NCBI GenBank assembly: GCA_017545865.1
Contig: JAFWXO010000026.1
Span: 1 to 51,886, forward strand
Origin: Clostridia bacterium
GTDB taxonomy: Bacteria; Bacillota; Clostridia; Christensenellales; Borkfalkiaceae
Direction: 5' to 3'
DNA: 51,886 nt
In this document: in pieces, positions 49,121 to 51,886 of the stretch
Layout: each line of letters opens with the position of its first letter
Position numbering within the stretch: the stretch's first letter is position 1
The notes under the pieces: model-generated
What the model saw: the letters and a program-made list of their open reading frames with translations, nothing else
Told to the model about the DNA's origin: nothing
The model's database searches: none
Program-made: the position numbers and the translations under genes

Positions 49121-49450
49121 TTACCCCAAAGTAACAACGCAACGCGTAACTGCAAATGCTATTGCAAAGGCAAGAGCGACGATACCATACACAAGGTGTT
49201 TATGGACTTTCAGCTTTGTGTATAACGTGATGTGATGGCTTCCTTGCATTGCAAAATATACAAGCCAAGCAACTAACCCTATTTCGTTAACTTTGAAAAG
49301 GAATTCTGACAAGATTACCAATACCGCACACAGAATACCACCTACGAGCATTCCCACTCTTGATGCCGTTCCAAAAGCAGCCATCTCTCTTTCATCGTGC
49401 TTGCCTGCGTTCTCTTTACGGCTCATTTCTAATATTTCATCTTTTTTCAT
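49121..49450 (-). CDS. DUF6442 family membrane protein
   Basis: The 109 residues start with the family-like MKKDEILEMSRKENAGKHDERE, followed by three or four membrane helices (about 32-52, 57-70, 85-106) and no catalytic motifs. Genes of this type are commonly coupled to a small XRE regulator; the function is unknown. The ATG at 49450 follows GGAGGCTATT; an in-frame ATG four codons earlier lies upstream of this site. It is the first gene behind the promoter at 49502-49530. Confidence 0.85.
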   Translation of the reverse strand: MKKDEILEMSRKENAGKHDEREMAAFGTASRVGMLVGGILCAVLVILSEFLFKVNEIGLVAWLVYFAMQGSHHITLYTKLKVHKHLVYGIVALAFAIAFAVTRCVVTLG

Positions 49451-49477
49451 AATAGCCTCCATAAATGATTAAATTTC

Positions 49478-49493
49478 GCCAAGTGTACTTGGC
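49478..49493. promoter_or_regulatory. Operator 1 of the XRE/DUF6442 unit
   Basis: GCCAAGT-GT-ACTTGGC is a perfect dyad with 7-base arms, located just downstream of the transcription start. The XRE protein encoded by the second gene is the natural ligand. Confidence 0.7.
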
Positions 49494-49501
49494 ACGCCAT
49501 T

Positions 49502-49530
49502 ATTATATCATTGCCAAGTTTTCTTGTCAA
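49502..49530 (-). promoter_or_regulatory. Promoter of the DUF6442-XRE unit
   Basis: TTGACA (49530-49525), 17-base spacer, TATAAT (49507-49502): perfect consensus on the minus strand, flanked by operators 1 and 2. Confidence 0.9.
49513..49528. promoter_or_regulatory. Operator 2 of the XRE/DUF6442 unit
   Basis: GCCAAG-N4-CTTGTC repeats the operator 1 dyad with one arm mismatch and overlaps the -35 hexamer and spacer. Its centre is 35 bases from that of operator 1, a spacing of between three and four helical turns. Confidence 0.6.
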
Positions 49531-49687
49531 GATTTTTAAAACTACAGGTGTCAAATATTTCTCATTACCACCTTTTAAGTCAAGCTGCTAATTTTGTTAC
49601 TCGTAACTTCTGTAATATTAAGTGACGCGCATAACCGCTCCTTTTTCTATACTATAAAATATTACAATCAATAATCGCACAAACAAA
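49531..49687. other. Non-coding stretch between the XRE/DUF6442 promoter and gyrA
   Basis: No gene is seen. On the minus strand two ribosome-binding-site-like sequences are each followed by an ATG with only four codons before a stop (near 49632 and 49572), which looks like remains of decayed reading frames. The stretch includes the right repeat copy. Confidence 0.5.
49624..49646 (-). repeat. Right copy of the 23-base imperfect inverted repeat
   Basis: Read on the minus strand it starts AAAAAGGAGCG and matches 48725-48747 with three differences. The ATG at 49632 is followed by a stop after four codons. The two copies point towards each other around the XRE/DUF6442 pair, about 0.9 kb apart. 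Confidence 0.5.
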
Positions 49688-49720
49688 AAAACACCGCGTT
49701 CAAACCGAACGCGGTGTTTT
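49682..49720 (-). terminator. Terminator after gyrA
   Basis: A 14-bp perfect stem (49688-49701 with 49707-49720, core CACCGCGTTC/GAACGCGGTG) with a 5-base loop, followed on the minus strand by TTTTTTGTTT. A strong terminator just after the gyrA stop. Confidence 0.92.
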
Positions 49721-49728
49721 AATTTAGT

Positions 49729-51886
49729 TTATTCTTGTGTTTCGGGCGCGCTTTCGCCGTTTTCAGCGTTTTCTCCGCCTTCGGCAAGTTCTTCTTCATC
49801 TTCGTGCGGAACAACTGCTACGGTGGAAACTTTGCCACTGTCAAGACGCATTACGATAACGCCTTGAGTATCTCTGCCAAGTTTAGAAATTTCGCCTGCG
49901 GGCGTTCTCATAATAATGCCCGTGTCGGAAATCATCATAACGTCTTGCTCGGGAGAGATAAACTTCAAGCAAACAAGGTCACCAGTCTTTTCGTTGAACG
50001 AGCCTGCCTTAATGCCCTTACCTGCTCTATTTTGAAGCCTGTAATCTTCAACGCTTGAAAGTTTACCGTAACCGTTGGTTGTAACGGTTAACACGTCACA
50101 TCCGTCTTTAACAACGCTCATTGCGATAAGATAATCGTCATCCGCTAAATCCATCGCCTTAACACCTTGGGTATCTCTACCTATCGGTTTAAGACCGTAA
50201 GAGCCGTTTTCGTTTAAGCCTTCGTAGAACTTAATGCACTTGCCTTTTGCAGTACCGATTAAGATTTGATCTTCGCCGGACGTAAATTGAACGGAAATAA
50301 GTTCGTCACCTTCGTTTAAGTTGATTGCAATCTTACCAGTTTTTCTAATGCTTGCAAATTCAGAAAGCGCAGTCTTTTTGATAAGACCGTTTCTCGTTGC
50401 CATAGCGATAAAGCCTTCAGTTCCGTCTTTCATAGGAATAACGGCGTTAACCTTTTCGCCTTCGCTAAGTTGCAAGATGTTAACTATTGCTCTACCACGA
50501 GAAGTTCTTGACGCTTCTGGGATTTCATAACCCTTAATCGAGTAAACCTTACCAAAGCTTGTAAAGAACAACAAGTAATCGTGAGTGGAAGTTATGAACA
50601 TATCGGTAACAAAATCTTCTTCCTTGGGCTTATGGCCTGTTATACCTTTGCCACCACGGTGTTGCGATTTGTATTCCGTTACGGGAATTCTCTTAACGTA
50701 ACCGAAGTGAGTTCTTGAAATAACAACGTCTTCTCTCGGAATAAGTTCTTCGTCTTCAATACTGCCTTCTAAAACTGAAATTTCAGTCTTTCTTTCTCTG
50801 CCGTATTTTTCTTTGATTAAAATTAAATCGTCTTTAATAATAGCGTCAACCCTTGAAACGTTAGCCAAAATGTCTTTATAATCGGCGATGAGTTTGTGAA
50901 GATCTTCAAGTTCAGATTGAAGTTTAGATACCGCAAGGTTGGTAAGAGTTTGCAATCTCATATCGAGTATTGCGTTTGCTTGCTTGCCTTCCGCATCTAA
51001 ATCAAACTCACGGATAAGCCTTTCGCTCGCTTCAAGCCTATCTTTACTCGTTTTGATAATTTTGATAACGCTGTCAATATCCGAAAGGGCTTTTACAAGA
51101 CCCGTTACGATTAAGCATCTTTCTTCCGCTTTATCAAGATCGAATCTCGTTCTTCTCGTAATAACGTCACGTTGGTGCTTGTGGTATTCAACTAAAATCT
51201 CTTTGAGATTTAAAACTTTTGGATCAGTGCCAACGAGCGCTAATAAAATAATACCGTCAGATACTTGAAGTTTGGTTTGTTTGTATAAAGTGTTGAGTAC
51301 GACTTGGGGGTTCGCATCCTTTTTAATGTCGATAACGATTCTCATACCGTGACGGTCAGATTCGTCGTTAATATCGGCAATACCTTCAATCTTCTTGTCG
51401 GTAACGTACTCTACGATAGTTTTGATGAGCCTTTCCTTGTTTACTTGGTAAGGAAGTTCAGTAACGATAATTCTATTCTTAGTTCCACCTGCGTATTCTT
51501 CAATCTCACACTTAGAGCGAAGAACGAAACTACCTCTGCCCGTTCTATAAGCGTTTCTAATACCGCTTCTACCCATCAAGATACCACCGGTTGGGAAGTC
51601 GGGAGCGGGAACGTATTCCATAAGATCGTCAACTGAAATATCGGGATTGTCAATAACCGCAATAGCGCCGTCAATAACGTCACTTAAATTATGCGGGGGA
51701 ATATTAGTTGCCATACCAACCGCAATACCGTCCGCACCGTTTACTAAAAGGTTTGGATATCTTGCGGGAAGAACGACGGGTTCTTTACGCGTATCGTCGA
51801 AGTTTGACTTGCAATCTACCGTGTTTTTATCAATATCACGGAGCATTTCAAGCGCAAGTTTGGTCATTTTTGCTTCGGTGTATCTG
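49729..51886 (-). CDS. gyrA: DNA gyrase subunit A, C-terminal part (start lies outside the window)
   Basis: GyrA carries the DNA-cleaving tyrosine and wraps DNA to introduce negative supercoils. The frame enters the window at RYTEAKMTKLALEML, so the visible part starts at the catalytic tyrosine (Tyr122 in E. coli). LVNGADGIAVGMATNIPPHNL follows, then the tower and coiled-coil regions, and a C-terminal beta-pinwheel. The GyrA box reads QHRGGKG (consensus QRRGGKG), which identifies gyrA rather than parC. The tail is acidic (EDEEELAEGGENAENGES). About the first 120 residues are missing, beyond base 51886. Upstream gyrB is expected but not visible. Confidence 0.97.
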   Translation of the reverse strand, partial: RYTEAKMTKLALEMLRDIDKNTVDCKSNFDDTRKEPVVLPARYPNLLVNGADGIAVGMATNIPPHNLSDVIDGAIAVIDNPDISVDDLMEYVPAPDFPTGGILMGRSGIRNAYRTGRGSFVLRSKCEIEEYAGGTKNRIIVTELPYQVNKERLIKTIVEYVTDKKIEGIADINDESDRHGMRIVIDIKKDANPQVVLNTLYKQTKLQVSDGIILLALVGTDPKVLNLKEILVEYHKHQRDVITRRTRFDLDKAEERCLIVTGLVKALSDIDSVIKIIKTSKDRLEASERLIREFDLDAEGKQANAILDMRLQTLTNLAVSKLQSELEDLHKLIADYKDILANVSRVDAIIKDDLILIKEKYGRERKTEISVLEGSIEDEELIPREDVVISRTHFGYVKRIPVTEYKSQHRGGKGITGHKPKEEDFVTDMFITSTHDYLLFFTSFGKVYSIKGYEIPEASRTSRGRAIVNILQLSEGEKVNAVIPMKDGTEGFIAMATRNGLIKKTALSEFASIRKTGKIAINLNEGDELISVQFTSGEDQILIGTAKGKCIKFYEGLNENGSYGLKPIGRDTQGVKAMDLADDDYLIAMSVVKDGCDVLTVTTNGYGKLSSVEDYRLQNRAGKGIKAGSFNEKTGDLVCLKFISPEQDVMMISDTGIIMRTPAGEISKLGRDTQGVIVMRLDSGKVSTVAVVPHEDEEELAEGGENAENGESAPETQE

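Overview
The window is a dense, low-GC stretch of chromosome from an anaerobic, Clostridia-like member of the Firmicutes, probably an uncultured gut lineage. That reading is inferred from gene content: a spoIIIE/ftsK-rimO-pgsA-cinA-recA cluster, a GlgC plus GlgD glycogen operon, pyruvate formate-lyase, rubrerythrin, small Clostridia-typical families (DUF4364, DUF4250, TSCPD, DUF6442), strong AGGAG ribosome binding sites, and near-consensus TTGACA-17-TATAAT promoters. No phage, insertion sequence, CRISPR array, rRNA or tRNA is visible. No gap between genes exceeds 300 bases.

Layout. 1-443: start of a TrkH/KtrB potassium channel gene that leaves the window. 692-7055 (minus): one operon, ftsK/spoIIIE, rimO, pgsA, a short cinA and recA, with its own promoter and terminator. 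7204-7431: acyl carrier protein as a single-gene unit. 7526-19624 (minus): glycogen operon glgB-glgC-glgD-glgA-glgP, then a GH13 amylase and tex. 19793-21803: a histidine phosphatase, a TIM-barrel protein and an unknown protein, translationally coupled. 21859-25249: a pyruvate formate-lyase operon in which the enzyme is split: pflA, a thioredoxin, a PflB core without glycyl radical domain, and a separate 77-residue glycyl radical protein. 25337-28227: an ATP-grasp ligase, a YhcH-family protein and two apparently related membrane proteins, function unknown. 28294-29464: Fur/PerR regulator with operator, rubrerythrin and a DUF4250 protein. 29663-31712 (plus): lipid kinase and a glycosyltransferase-GtrA fusion. 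31728-37301: sugar genes, comprising an oxidoreductase divergent from an AraC regulator, then an oxidoreductase-epimerase-nagB-nagA operon. 37435-42465: class I lysyl-tRNA synthetase with an archaeal-like cytidylate kinase, then a QueG-like protein, D-aminoacyl-tRNA deacylase, ROK glucokinase and an unknown protein. 42613-43395: DUF4364 and TSCPD proteins. 43430-45975: arsR-cadA metal efflux unit with operator. 46193-48718: a CtpE-like P-type ATPase. 48911-49450: XRE repressor plus DUF6442 membrane protein with twin operators, flanked by a short inverted repeat. 49729-51886: C-terminal part of gyrA.

Together the genes describe a fermentative anaerobe that stores glycogen, splits pyruvate to formate and acetyl-CoA, uses amino sugars and defends against peroxide and metals. 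The most unusual items are the split pyruvate formate-lyase, the class I LysRS beside an archaeal-like CMP kinase, and the uncharacterised ATP-grasp/YhcH/membrane-protein operon. Codon choice also has a strong preference for C in the third position when the next codon starts with G.
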